DNA of 25,700 nucleotides, taken from assembly GCA_937922955.1 (NCBI GenBank), contig CALAKO010000085.1, positions 1 to 25,700 of the forward strand, given 5' to 3'. Numbering within the stretch: position 1 is the stretch's first letter; every line of letters begins with the position of its first letter. This DNA comes from an uncultured Peptococcaceae bacterium. GTDB lineage: Bacteria; Bacillota; Peptococcia; Peptococcales; Peptococcaceae. Positions 1 through 7,377 of this stretch are shown in pieces. A model generated the notes under the pieces. The model was not told where the DNA came from and searched no databases. It worked only from the letters and a program-made list of their open reading frames with translations. Made by a program: the position numbers and the translations under genes.

Positions 1-326
1 GGCCTGGCTAAGTCATCGAAGGGGGGAGTAAGGCCACAGCATTTCTCCAAGCCGGAAAGCAAGAAAGAGCATCTGACAAAAAAGGTGCAGATGCCGATCC
101 AAAGAAAGAGGATATGCCGAGGGCGGCGTATCTGCTCTTATCTGAGAAAAGAAGATTCGACGAAAGCAAGCCTTTCCGGGCCCAAACCGCTGACGCGGTT
201 GTGGACGTACAGGCAGCCCCTGGGCGGCGAGTCCCAGGAGAAGCCACCCTGAGTTGGGCAGGAAGAACCCCAACGCCGAATGCGGGCGGCAAAGCACCGC
301 AGAAAATTTATTGGGAGGGAAATATA
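1..326 (+). promoter_or_regulatory. Structured 5' leader RNA, copy A
   Basis: This is an untranslated leader in front of the first surface-protein gene; its true 5' end lies left of the window. It is much richer in GC than the gene it precedes and holds a series of hairpins: CATCTG/CAGATG (about 70-90), a 9-bp stem with an AGGG tetraloop (GATATGCCG/CGGCGTATC, about 112-133), AACCGC-TGAC-GCGGTT (about 185-200), CCTGGG/CCCAGG (about 219-238), GTTGGG/CCCAAC (about 253-275) and TGCGG/CCGCA (about 280-301). It ends in a strong RBS (GGGAGGG, 313-319) before the TTG start. Against copy B it has only four substitutions in bases 1-162 (positions 56, 81, 135, 147), a variable block of about 17 versus 13 nt, and full identity from 221 on. 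I do not recognise it as a known riboswitch. A role in mRNA stability or expression control is inferred. Confidence 0.7.
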
Positions 327-385
327 TTGAATAAGATCTCTAAAAAGATTGTAGCGCTGGTTACCATGGCAGCATTCGTTCTGAC
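221..385 (+). repeat. Direct repeat, 5' cassette end, copy A (165 bp identical to 4233-4397)
   Basis: The 165 bases covering the 3' half of the leader, the RBS, the TTG start and the first codons of the signal peptide match 4233-4397 without a mismatch. High similarity continues left to base 1. Divergence begins inside the signal peptide. Confidence 0.95.
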
Positions 386-2993
386 CTTGGTTCCTTTCGC
401 TGCATTCGCTACTCCAGGAACAGTAGAAGGCTCTACGGCTACTGTAACGCAAGTAGCTTGGAATAAGGCTAAAGTAGATGTTAAACTTTCTGCTGAAGAC
501 CTTCAAGATATTACATCCGGAAATGTTGTTGTTTGGGCAACAGATGCAAGTGGAGCTGAAGTTCAGCCAAATGCTGGTGTAACTTCTGCTAATACTGCAT
601 GGAATGCGTGGGCACCAGGAACTGTAGGCAAAAATGCATTCTATACAACAGGTGCAGAAACTCTGACCACAACTCTTACATTTGCAAAGGAAGGTACTTA
701 TACCATTCATGTTGCATTGAATGAAGGTACTGCAAATAGCGTAAGTGACCTTACTCAGAGTTTAGTGGAAGAAACTTTCACTACACGAGAAGCAGTTAGT
801 GAACAGTCTAAATATGGTGTCATTGAAGATGGTGCAGTTCAAGCTGAAGCTACTGTAGAAGTAGGCGCTGATTTGGAAACGGCTTTCTATATTAATGCTA
901 AAGACAGTGCTGCTACTGATGATAAATTAGCAAAAGTATATGTATGGGCTGTTAATGAAAAGGGTGAAGTTACTGGACTTTCTGCGGTATCTGCTGGAAA
1001 AGGTGCTAGCTTGAAAGTTGGTCAACCTCAGTCAGTAGGTACTGGTACCGATCGTTATGCTTTCCCATTGACAAATGTTGCTAATGGCGACAAGCTGAAT
1101 GTTCAATTCAATGCTGCTGGTACCTATACACTCTATGCTGGGGTTGGTAACACCTATGATATTGCAAAAAATGCAACGCTTAATAAAGATGATGTTAACA
1201 CTAAAGTTACCGTTACCGATGACAGTGAAATTACTGCATTGGATTTGAAGGCAAACGTTGGTACCATGACTTTTAATGATGATACTGACACTTACACTTT
1301 GGATCTGACTGGTACAGATTTTGCGTTCGATGGCAATGACAAAATCGTGATCGATGGTACTGCATATGTTGGTAAGAAACTTGCTACTGGCAAAACCATC
1401 AATTTTGAAACCACTGCTCCAAAATCTGTTGTAGAATTCTGGAACACTGATAACAGCACTGGTAATGATGGTAAGTTTGGTACCACTATCACCATGCAGG
1501 ACAAGCAGAACGCTTTGATCTCTATCACCGATTCTGAAGGCAATGTTGAATACACTCTTCGCATTGTTGCTACTAAGACCACTGCTACCAACATCGACCG
1601 CACTTTGACTGGCGGCTATGTACTGGCTGGTACCGATAAGGACTATGCTTCCGCAGTTTATGGTCAAGAAAAAGGTGTCAATAAAACTGTAAACTTCGAT
1701 GATGCCGTTGAATTCGAAATCACCGATCAGAAGGGCAATCCTGTAACTGATGAAAATGTTGGAGCTACGATCGATATTAAGGCTCAGCCAAAGAAATCTA
1801 CTCTTTCTACAAAAGATCTGAGTCTCGTTTCTCTTGGCAATGGCAAGTACACCTTGGCTTACAAAGCAGATAACAATGACTTTGCAACTGATCTCGTTGA
1901 AGGCGAATACACCGTTCGCGTATCTCTGCCAAGTGAAGACAACGCTACTGTTACTTTCAAAGCCGCTGAATTTGGCGACATTGAAGATGTAGAAATGAAA
2001 CTTGCTACGGATAAAGGTTACAAGCTGGATGATGAAGTTCTGCTTGGTGATACCGTTAAAGTTTCTCTCGTTTATGTAGACGAAAATGGTCTCAAAGTTC
2101 CATGCAAAGATAAATTTAGCTGGTCTGTAAAGAGCCCTGCTCATGCCGTAAAAGCAAATGCTGATTATGCAAATGGTACCTTCACTCTGAAGGCAGATAC
2201 CATTGAACATCAGGGCGTTATCGGTTCTGAAGTAACCGTTCAGGCTGCTGTTAAAGACTTTGGTTTCGTTGAAAGAGCGCTTACCATCGTTGATTCCTAC
2301 AACGAATATAGCCTTGAATTTGACCCAACCGAAGGTCCAGTTAACGAATACAACAAGGTTGATGTAACTGTACTGGAAGATGATGGCGACGAAGCAAGAG
2401 TCAACGGTGATGTAAAAGTATACTTGATTGACTCCAGCAACGATGACGCTAAGGTCAGCGTAGATGTAAATAAAAACAACCAGATCGTGATTTACTCCGA
2501 TCAGGAAACTGTACTTGATATTGCAGTAACCGTTAACAATGGCGAACAGATTATCGCTGCAGGCAATCTTTCCTACACCGTTGGTAAGGAAGATCCACTT
2601 GCTAACCGCACTGTTGTTATGACCATCGGTTCCAGCAACTACATTGTTAACAACAATATTGTTAAGGGCGACGCTGCTCCATTCGTAGACAGCAACTGGA
2701 GAACCATGGTTCCACTTCGTGCATTGGCTGAATCTTTCGATGCTGAAGTAAACTGGGATAACGATGCTCGCACCGTTACCATCAATTACGATGCAAACAC
2801 CCAGATCGTTATGACCATCGGTGAAGAAACCTACACTGTAAACGGCGAAGAAATGACCATGGATACCGCTCCTGTTATCCAGGGCGAACGTACCTATGTA
2901 CCAGTTCGTTTCGCTGCTGAAGGTATGGGCTTCACTGTAACCCCACTCTACGACAGCAACGGTCTGACCGCTTCTGTTGTATTCCAGAAGTAA
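327..2993 (+). CDS. Secreted surface protein with C-terminal copper-amine-oxidase-N-like domain (paralog A)
   Basis: Predicted secreted protein of 888 residues. The TTG at 327 is chosen because GGGAGGG lies 7 nt upstream and because it gives a normal signal peptide: NKISKK, then a hydrophobic core, then a cleavage site near AAFA. A longer in-frame reading from 114 would run through the structured leader and is rejected. The central region (about residues 30-750) is Thr/Val/Asp-rich and looks like tandem beta-sandwich modules. The C-terminal ~130 residues carry two motifs of the Cu_amine_oxidN1 type (PF07833), MVPLRALAES and YVPVRFAAEG. No SLH, LPXTG or transmembrane anchor is visible. The codon choice (GGT, GCT, AAC, GTT) is biased and AT-richer than its neighbours, as in very highly expressed genes. 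It is probably an S-layer-like or other abundant surface protein; the ligand is unknown. Confidence 0.85.
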   Translation: MNKISKKIVALVTMAAFVLTLVPFAAFATPGTVEGSTATVTQVAWNKAKVDVKLSAEDLQDITSGNVVVWATDASGAEVQPNAGVTSANTAWNAWAPGTVGKNAFYTTGAETLTTTLTFAKEGTYTIHVALNEGTANSVSDLTQSLVEETFTTREAVSEQSKYGVIEDGAVQAEATVEVGADLETAFYINAKDSAATDDKLAKVYVWAVNEKGEVTGLSAVSAGKGASLKVGQPQSVGTGTDRYAFPLTNVANGDKLNVQFNAAGTYTLYAGVGNTYDIAKNATLNKDDVNTKVTVTDDSEITALDLKANVGTMTFNDDTDTYTLDLTGTDFAFDGNDKIVIDGTAYVGKKLATGKTINFETTAPKSVVEFWNTDNSTGNDGKFGTTITMQDKQNALISITDSEGNVEYTLRIVATKTTATNIDRTLTGGYVLAGTDKDYASAVYGQEKGVNKTVNFDDAVEFEITDQKGNPVTDENVGATIDIKAQPKKSTLSTKDLSLVSLGNGKYTLAYKADNNDFATDLVEGEYTVRVSLPSEDNATVTFKAAEFGDIEDVEMKLATDKGYKLDDEVLLGDTVKVSLVYVDENGLKVPCKDKFSWSVKSPAHAVKANADYANGTFTLKADTIEHQGVIGSEVTVQAAVKDFGFVERALTIVDSYNEYSLEFDPTEGPVNEYNKVDVTVLEDDGDEARVNGDVKVYLIDSSNDDAKVSVDVNKNNQIVIYSDQETVLDIAVTVNNGEQIIAAGNLSYTVGKEDPLANRTVVMTIGSSNYIVNNNIVKGDAAPFVDSNWRTMVPLRALAESFDAEVNWDNDARTVTINYDANTQIVMTIGEETYTVNGEEMTMDTAPVIQGERTYVPVRFAAEGMGFTVTPLYDSNGLTASVVFQK

Positions 2994-3005
2994 TCTCTGA
3001 TTGCT
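2670..3005 (+). repeat. Direct repeat, 3' cassette end, copy A (336 bp identical to 6754-7089)
   Basis: These 336 bases span the last ~107 codons, the stop codon and 12 nt of 3' sequence, and match 6754-7089 at every position, including third codon positions. The terminators that follow are also nearly the same. Confidence 0.95.
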
Positions 3006-3025
3006 CTCTGTGAGTAAGTAAATCA

Positions 3026-3059
3026 AACCTCGCTTCCTTCGGGAGGCGAGGTTTTTTTA
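3026..3059 (+). terminator. Rho-independent terminator of surface gene A
   Basis: A long stem (AACCTCGC.../...GCGAGGTT, with an inner TTCC/GGAG) is closed by a TTCG tetraloop and followed by seven T. It lies 32 nt after the stop codon. Confidence 0.92.
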
Positions 3060-3065
3060 TACAGC

Positions 3066-3094
3066 TTGTGGGCGTGGGATAATTATGGTACAAT
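3066..3094 (+). promoter_or_regulatory. Sigma-A promoter of the toxin-antitoxin operon
   Basis: TTGTGG (3066-3071) and TACAAT (3089-3094) are separated by 17 nt, just after the terminator of surface gene A and 33 nt before the antitoxin start. Autoregulation by the antitoxin is usual for this family, but no clear operator palindrome was found. Confidence 0.7.
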
Positions 3095-3126
3095 CAGAGC
3101 ATAATCAATGAAAGGTGGGCGTCAGA

Positions 3127-3390
3127 ATGGCTACGATTATCCCTATTCGCGATCTCAAGGACACGGCGAAAGTGTCGAAGATGTGCCATGAGAGCGAGGA
3201 ACCGATTTATATTACTAAGAATGGTTATGGCGATATGGTGCTGATGAGCATGGAGGCTTACGAAAAGCTGGCGAGCATTGCGAAGACCGACGCCGCCATT
3301 CGTGAGGCCGAAACGGAATTTGCTGAAACTGGAGAATTGCTGGACGCGCGCGAGGCGCTGGCGCAGCTGCGGAGGAAACATTTTGGATAA
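3127..3390 (+). CDS. Type II antitoxin, Phd/YefM family
   Basis: An 87-residue protein of the Phd/YefM antitoxin family. Such proteins bind their own promoter with an N-terminal domain and neutralise a RelE/ParE-type toxin with an extended C-terminus. The N-terminus has the family's usual look: IPIRDLKDTAKVSKMC, then a beta segment with PIYITKNGYGDMVLMS, then MEAYEKL. The C-terminal third is helical, charged and probably unfolded without the toxin. The ATG at 3127 follows an AAAGGTGG site; a GTG at 3115 is also in frame but overlaps that RBS. The gene overlaps the next gene by 8 nt, as expected for translational coupling in a toxin-antitoxin pair. It sits between two repeated surface-protein cassettes. 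Confidence 0.9.
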   Translation: MATIIPIRDLKDTAKVSKMCHESEEPIYITKNGYGDMVLMSMEAYEKLASIAKTDAAIREAETEFAETGELLDAREALAQLRRKHFG

Positions 3391-3685
3391 GTACAAGGTG
3401 TTGCTCTATGCGCGAGCCTATCGCGACTTGGATGCGATTTATGGCTACATTGCCGAGTCGCTCCAGGCGCCTGATACAGCAGCGCACATGATCGATGAAC
3501 TGGAAGAAGCCATTTTCAGTTTGGAAACGCTGCCGCATCGCGGCGCGGAACGACGCGTGGGGGCGTATGCCAATCAAGGCTATCGCCAGCTGCGTGTGAA
3601 GCACTATGTAATCGTGTATCGTGTGCTGGAGGATGACAAACAGGTGCATATTGTGACCGTGCGCTATGGCCCCAGCGATTTTTGA
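3383..3685 (+). CDS. Type II toxin, RelE/ParE family
   Basis: A 100-residue basic protein of the RelE/ParE fold. The start is taken as TTG at 3383 because GGAGG lies 7 nt upstream (3371-3375) and because DKYKVLLYARAYRDLD then opens the protein in the family's usual way, a first beta strand leading into a helix. The middle helix holds LEEAIFSLETLPHRG, and the C-terminal strands contain YRQLRVKHYVIVYRV and VRYGPSDF, typical of PF05016 members. RelE-like members cut mRNA on the ribosome and ParE-like members poison gyrase; the sequence alone does not decide which. It overlaps the antitoxin gene by 8 nt and is followed by its own terminator. Confidence 0.88.
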   Translation: MDKYKVLLYARAYRDLDAIYGYIAESLQAPDTAAHMIDELEEAIFSLETLPHRGAERRVGAYANQGYRQLRVKHYVIVYRVLEDDKQVHIVTVRYGPSDF

Positions 3686-3715
3686 AAAAACCTTCTATAT
3701 AATATTAGACTTGTC

Positions 3716-3750
3716 AGCCACTCCCTTTTTGTGAGTGGCTTTTGTTATTT
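3716..3750 (+). terminator. Terminator of the toxin-antitoxin operon
   Basis: AGCCACTC (3716-3723) pairs with GAGTGGCT (3733-3740) around a 9-nt loop, followed by a T-rich run. It lies about 30 nt after the toxin stop codon. Confidence 0.85.
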
Positions 3751-3832
3751 TCCCTGTCGCCGCGGTGGGGGGATGATCAATTTTTGGGGGGACTTTACTT
3801 TCTCTCTTTCCCTTTGTGTCCGTTTGGCCTTT

Positions 3833-3879
3833 CGTGGCTTTGGGCCACGAGCTCCCCGCGGGGGGCTTTTTCTTTTTTG
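3833..3879 (+). terminator. Tandem hairpin with long T tract upstream of leader B
   Basis: Two adjoining hairpins: CGTGGC/GCCACG (3833-3849) and AGCTCCC-CGCG-GGGGGCT (3850-3867), the second followed by a run of T broken by one C (3867-3878). This has the form of a strong intrinsic terminator, yet no gene ends here; the toxin-antitoxin operon already has a terminator 100 nt upstream. It may end a short unannotated RNA, or act as an attenuator if leader B is transcribed from farther upstream. Confidence 0.6.
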
Positions 3880-3884
3880 GGCGT

Positions 3885-4016
3885 TTCGTTGGCTAAGAAC
3901 GCTTTATCTTAGCAAACGATTGCGCACAACCGGTTCTTTTCCCTTTTTGAGCCAAGAGGCAGTGGCGGGGGCCGCCGTCTCGCGCGCAGCCTCCGCGGCG
4001 GCTGGACCTTTGCATG
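3885..4016 (+). other. Gene-free, hairpin-rich stretch before leader B
   Basis: No protein-coding gene is supported here. It holds a 7-bp perfect hairpin, GCTAAGA/TCTTAGC (3892-3913), extended outward by CGTT/AACG, and a GC-rich stem GCCGCCG/CGGCGGC (about 3970-4001). I could not place a convincing promoter. It could be the 5' part of the long leader RNA; the matching part of copy A lies outside the window, so this cannot be tested here. Confidence 0.45.
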
Positions 4017-4338
4017 GGCCTGGCTAAGTCATCGAAGGGGGGAGTAAGGCCACAGCATTTCTCCAAGCCGGGAAGCAAGAAAGAGCATCTGACAAAGAAG
4101 GTGCAGATGCCGATCCAAAGAAAGAGGATATGCCGAGGGCGGCGTATCTGATCTTATCTGAGGAAAGAAGATTCGACGAAGACTTTCTGGCAACCAAACC
4201 GCTGACGCGGTTGTGGACGTACAGGCATCTCTTGGGCGGCGAGTCCCAGGAGAAGCCACCCTGAGTTGGGCAGGAAGAACCCCAACGCCGAATGCGGGCG
4301 GCAAAGCACCGCAGAAAATTTATTGGGAGGGAAATATA
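4017..4338 (+). promoter_or_regulatory. Structured 5' leader RNA, copy B
   Basis: Second copy of the leader, 322 nt before the TTG start of the second surface gene. It keeps the hairpins of copy A. The CCTGGG/CCCAGG stem is here TCTCTTGGG/CCCAGGAGA, so bases that differ between the copies still pair, in fact over a longer stem (9 bp with one G-U). A variable block of 13 nt (17 in copy A) lies around 4180-4192. Conservation outside that block in non-coding sequence, while the coding region behind it has diverged, points either to a function for the RNA or to recent recombination. The RBS is GGGAGGG, 7 nt before the start. Confidence 0.7.
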
Positions 4339-4397
4339 TTGAATAAGATCTCTAAAAAGATTGTAGCGCTGGTTACCATGGCAGCATTCGTTCTGAC
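4233..4397 (+). repeat. Direct repeat, 5' cassette end, copy B
   Basis: Perfect 165-bp match to 221-385, covering the end of the leader, the RBS, the start and the first part of the signal peptide. Confidence 0.95.
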
Positions 4398-7077
4398 TTT
4401 GGTTCCTGCAGCTGCTTTCGCTCAAGCGGGTCAAGTAGACGGTTCTTATTTTGAAGTAGAAAAAACTGCTTACAATACCGCTAAAATCACTGTTACTGTT
4501 AGTGAACAAGATGCTTCTGAAACTGCAAATTTGGTGGTTTGGGCTGAAGATGAAAATGATGATTTGGTTGCTACAAGTGTTTTCACTGGTGCTAATAAAA
4601 CCACCGATTGGGAAGGCGCTGCAGTCTTCACGGATAAAAGTGCTGGTGCTCACGAAGTAACCGCTACTTTCCCTGAAGCTGGAGAATATACCATCTATGC
4701 AGCATTAAATGAACAATCTGGCAGTACTAACGATCTTGATGACTTGCAGAAAATGCCAGTAAAAGGTACCTCGAATGTATCAGCTTCTGTTGTTGCACAA
4801 GGTCCTGCTGTAGGTGATGCTTCTCAGTATGGCGTTTACAAAAATGGTGAATTCCAGACAGAAGCAACTGTAGCTGTTGGCAATGATTTGACCACCACCT
4901 TTAAGATCAACGACATTAATGGTGATGCCACTGGTGATACTTTAGATAATGTTTATATTTGGGCTGTTAATACTGCAAACAACCAGGTAACTGAACTTGC
5001 TAAAGTTACTGGTGTAGATGGTGTTAAAACCGAAGCAGATAAAAACAGCAAAGCCTATAAGATTGCTTCGGTTGAAAATGGTAATCAGGTAAAAGTTCAG
5101 TTTGGTGTTGCTGGTAACTACAAACTGTACGCTGGCGTTGCTGGCGCTTATGATAATTTCAGCTCTGCTGAAAATAATCTGATTGGTAGTTCTTACACCA
5201 CTGTTGAAGTTACTGACGATACTGTTGTTAATTCTATGAAAGTAACTGCAGATGTTGAAGGCAAAACTAAAACTCTCGATTTTGACGATACCAATACTGC
5301 TGTGTTGAATATCGCTGATGTAAACAAAGACTTTGCTTACGATGGTATTGATACCATTACCTTAAATGGTGTTGCATATGAAGAAGATGGTACTGTTGCT
5401 AAGAAGCAAACCATTAACTTTGATACCACTAAGAGCACTGTTGTTGAATTGAAGAACACCACTGACAACACTGAAAATGATGGTAAATTTTCTGTCGCTT
5501 TCACCATGTCTGATAAGAGCAACGCTGTCATCACTATGACTGACGAAGCTTCTGGCTTGGAATATTCTGTACGTGTCATTGCTGCTAAAACCAGCGCTCA
5601 GAACATTGACCGCACCAAGACTGGTGGTTATGTCCTCGCTGGTAACGACAGCAAGTATGGCGCAGATACCTACAAGGATGCAACTAAAGAAGATCCTGTA
5701 TTGTTCACTGACGCTGTTCAGTTCGCTGTAACCGATGAAAAAGGCGAAGCTGTTACTGGCGCTGATCTTAGTGATGCTAAGATTGATGTAAGAAGTGTTG
5801 CAGATGGTTCTACTCTTGAAGCTGGCGACCTTGCTCTCGTTTGGGATGAAGCAAATGGTGTTTACACCCTCGGTTATACTGGTCAGGGTGCAACTAAGGC
5901 TAATGGTTATGCAAAAGATCTGATCCCTGGTAAATACGAAGTCCGTGTTGCTCTTGCTAGCGGCGACAACGCAACCGTTACCTTCAATGTTGCTAAGTTC
6001 GGCAAAGTTGAAGACATGGTTGTTGATATGGAAGCTGAAAACTATTTTGATGGTCAGCAGAAGCCAACCGATGGCGTTCATGCAATCACTGACGAAGTGA
6101 CCCTTGGCCAAAAAGTAACTGTTAGTGCTAAGTACGTAGATGCTAATGGCCTCAAAGTTAACGTTCCTGCAACCGATAAGCTCGAATATGGTTTCGATGG
6201 TAAGGCCGTACGTGAATACAATACAACTGATGGCGTATTCTATACCGCTTATGACACCCCATCAAACGAATCCTTGCTTGGTACTGCAATCCATGTTAAG
6301 GTCTTCAATCAAGCTAACAAACAGCTCGTTGAACAGGATCTGACTGTTGTTGATTCTTACAACACCTACAGCCTCGAATTCGATCCAACTACTGGCCCTA
6401 TCAACGAAGACAACAAAGTTACCGTTAAAGTTGTTGACGAAGATGGCAACGTGGCTAAGCTTACCAATGCTGCTATTGTAAGTGCATTCGTTGACAGTAA
6501 GAGTGACGAAAATGCTAAGGTTAGTGTTGAAGCTGCTAATAATGGCGCTGTAACCAATGGCAAAGCTAGCCTGACTCTGTACTCCGACAGAGAAACCACT
6601 GCAGACATCGCTGTTGTTGTAAAAGCTGGTTCTGCAATGTACGTAGGTAACCTCGAATACACCTTCGGTACTGAAGATCCACTCGCTAACCGCACTGTTG
6701 TTATGACCATTGGTTCCACCGAATATGTTGTAAACAACAAGATCGTGACCGGTGACGCTGCTCCATTCGTAGACAGCAACTGGAGAACCATGGTTCCACT
6801 TCGTGCATTGGCTGAATCTTTCGATGCTGAAGTAAACTGGGATAACGATGCTCGCACCGTTACCATCAATTACGATGCAAACACCCAGATCGTTATGACC
6901 ATCGGTGAAGAAACCTACACTGTAAACGGCGAAGAAATGACCATGGATACCGCTCCTGTTATCCAGGGCGAACGTACCTATGTACCAGTTCGTTTCGCTG
7001 CTGAAGGTATGGGCTTCACTGTAACCCCACTCTACGACAGCAACGGTCTGACCGCTTCTGTTGTATTCCAGAAGTAA
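4339..7077 (+). CDS. Secreted surface protein with C-terminal copper-amine-oxidase-N-like domain (paralog B)
   Basis: Predicted secreted protein of 912 residues, paralog of the gene at 327-2993. The TTG start at 4339 is chosen for the same reasons: GGGAGGG 7 nt upstream and a signal peptide that starts identically and ends in AAAFA. The N-terminal third has diverged strongly from paralog A. The middle shares scattered blocks such as NIDRT.TGGYVLAG and VVDSYN.YSLEFDP, and the last ~107 residues are identical, with both Cu_amine_oxidN1-like motifs (MVPLRALAES, YVPVRFAAEG). It has the same biased, AT-leaning codon use as paralog A. The arrangement is like families of S-layer or surface-antigen genes in which constant ends flank variable middles. 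It has no recognisable anchor of its own, and its function beyond the cell surface is unknown. Confidence 0.85.
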   Translation: MNKISKKIVALVTMAAFVLTLVPAAAFAQAGQVDGSYFEVEKTAYNTAKITVTVSEQDASETANLVVWAEDENDDLVATSVFTGANKTTDWEGAAVFTDKSAGAHEVTATFPEAGEYTIYAALNEQSGSTNDLDDLQKMPVKGTSNVSASVVAQGPAVGDASQYGVYKNGEFQTEATVAVGNDLTTTFKINDINGDATGDTLDNVYIWAVNTANNQVTELAKVTGVDGVKTEADKNSKAYKIASVENGNQVKVQFGVAGNYKLYAGVAGAYDNFSSAENNLIGSSYTTVEVTDDTVVNSMKVTADVEGKTKTLDFDDTNTAVLNIADVNKDFAYDGIDTITLNGVAYEEDGTVAKKQTINFDTTKSTVVELKNTTDNTENDGKFSVAFTMSDKSNAVITMTDEASGLEYSVRVIAAKTSAQNIDRTKTGGYVLAGNDSKYGADTYKDATKEDPVLFTDAVQFAVTDEKGEAVTGADLSDAKIDVRSVADGSTLEAGDLALVWDEANGVYTLGYTGQGATKANGYAKDLIPGKYEVRVALASGDNATVTFNVAKFGKVEDMVVDMEAENYFDGQQKPTDGVHAITDEVTLGQKVTVSAKYVDANGLKVNVPATDKLEYGFDGKAVREYNTTDGVFYTAYDTPSNESLLGTAIHVKVFNQANKQLVEQDLTVVDSYNTYSLEFDPTTGPINEDNKVTVKVVDEDGNVAKLTNAAIVSAFVDSKSDENAKVSVEAANNGAVTNGKASLTLYSDRETTADIAVVVKAGSAMYVGNLEYTFGTEDPLANRTVVMTIGSTEYVVNNKIVTGDAAPFVDSNWRTMVPLRALAESFDAEVNWDNDARTVTINYDANTQIVMTIGEETYTVNGEEMTMDTAPVIQGERTYVPVRFAAEGMGFTVTPLYDSNGLTASVVFQK

Positions 7078-7089
7078 TCTCTGATTGCT
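6754..7089 (+). repeat. Direct repeat, 3' cassette end, copy B
   Basis: Perfect 336-bp match to 2670-3005, covering the C-terminal domain, stop codon and first bases of the 3' untranslated part. Confidence 0.95.
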
Positions 7090-7108
7090 TTTGCGAGTAA
7101 GTAATTAC

Positions 7109-7140
7109 ACCCTCGCTTCCTTCGGGAGGCGAGGGTTTTT
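7109..7140 (+). terminator. Terminator of surface gene B
   Basis: Stem ACCCTCGC.../...GCGAGGGT with inner TTCC/GGAG and a TTCG loop, followed by T5. It is almost the same as the terminator of gene A, with one lower-stem base pair changed on both sides. Confidence 0.92.
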
Positions 7141-7298
7141 GCTATTTAGCCTGTGGCCGCAGATGACCGACAGCAGTGTTTTCGGTCGTATTCTTTCCAT
7201 TGCAAAAGTGTAGGAATAAGCGGTGGGTGTATTTGTTCTATCATTTGAGGGGGAATTTCATCCATTAAATAGAACTTATACGAATTGTTAAACGATTA

Positions 7299-7327
7299 TT
7301 GCGGTTTGATGGTAAAACCGTTATAAT
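7299..7327 (+). promoter_or_regulatory. Strong sigma-A promoter with palindrome in the spacer
   Basis: TTGCGG (7299-7304) and TATAAT (7322-7327) are 17 nt apart. Between and over them lies the inverted repeat CGGTTT (7302-7307) / AAACCG (7315-7320), a possible operator where a bound protein would block polymerase. The stretch 7141-7298 before it shows no gene or other clear signal. Confidence 0.8.
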
Positions 7328-7377
7328 AATAGTACAGAATACGAGTGATAACTATATTATCTAAGGAGTGAACGATT

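Noticed and set aside
17..45. yybP-ykoY (manganese) riboswitch, suggested by GGGGAGTA in the leader.
   Set aside because: Only that short piece agrees; the paired elements and the second conserved loop expected nearby are not there.
13..297. Minus-strand frames of 91-94 codons lying in both leader copies.
   Set aside because: They appear in both copies only because the leaders are nearly identical; no RBS, low-complexity Ser/Pro/Arg translation, and the 4-nt length difference of the variable block breaks the frame relation between copies.
114..326. In-frame N-terminal extension of surface protein A (and 4213-4338 for B).
   Set aside because: It reads through the structured leader, has no RBS, and would bury the signal peptide; the TTG starts with GGGAGGG fit much better.
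1032..3026. A 664-codon open frame antisense to surface gene A.
   Set aside because: Biased codon use of the sense gene avoids stops on the other strand; no RBS and no domain-like translation.
4017..4338. Cobalamin riboswitch in the surface-gene leader, suggested by GGCCACAG, GGGAAGC and a GAGTCCCAGGAGAAGCC segment.
   Set aside because: The pieces differ from the conserved boxes, the GGGAAG part is changed in copy A, and the distance between them is far too long.
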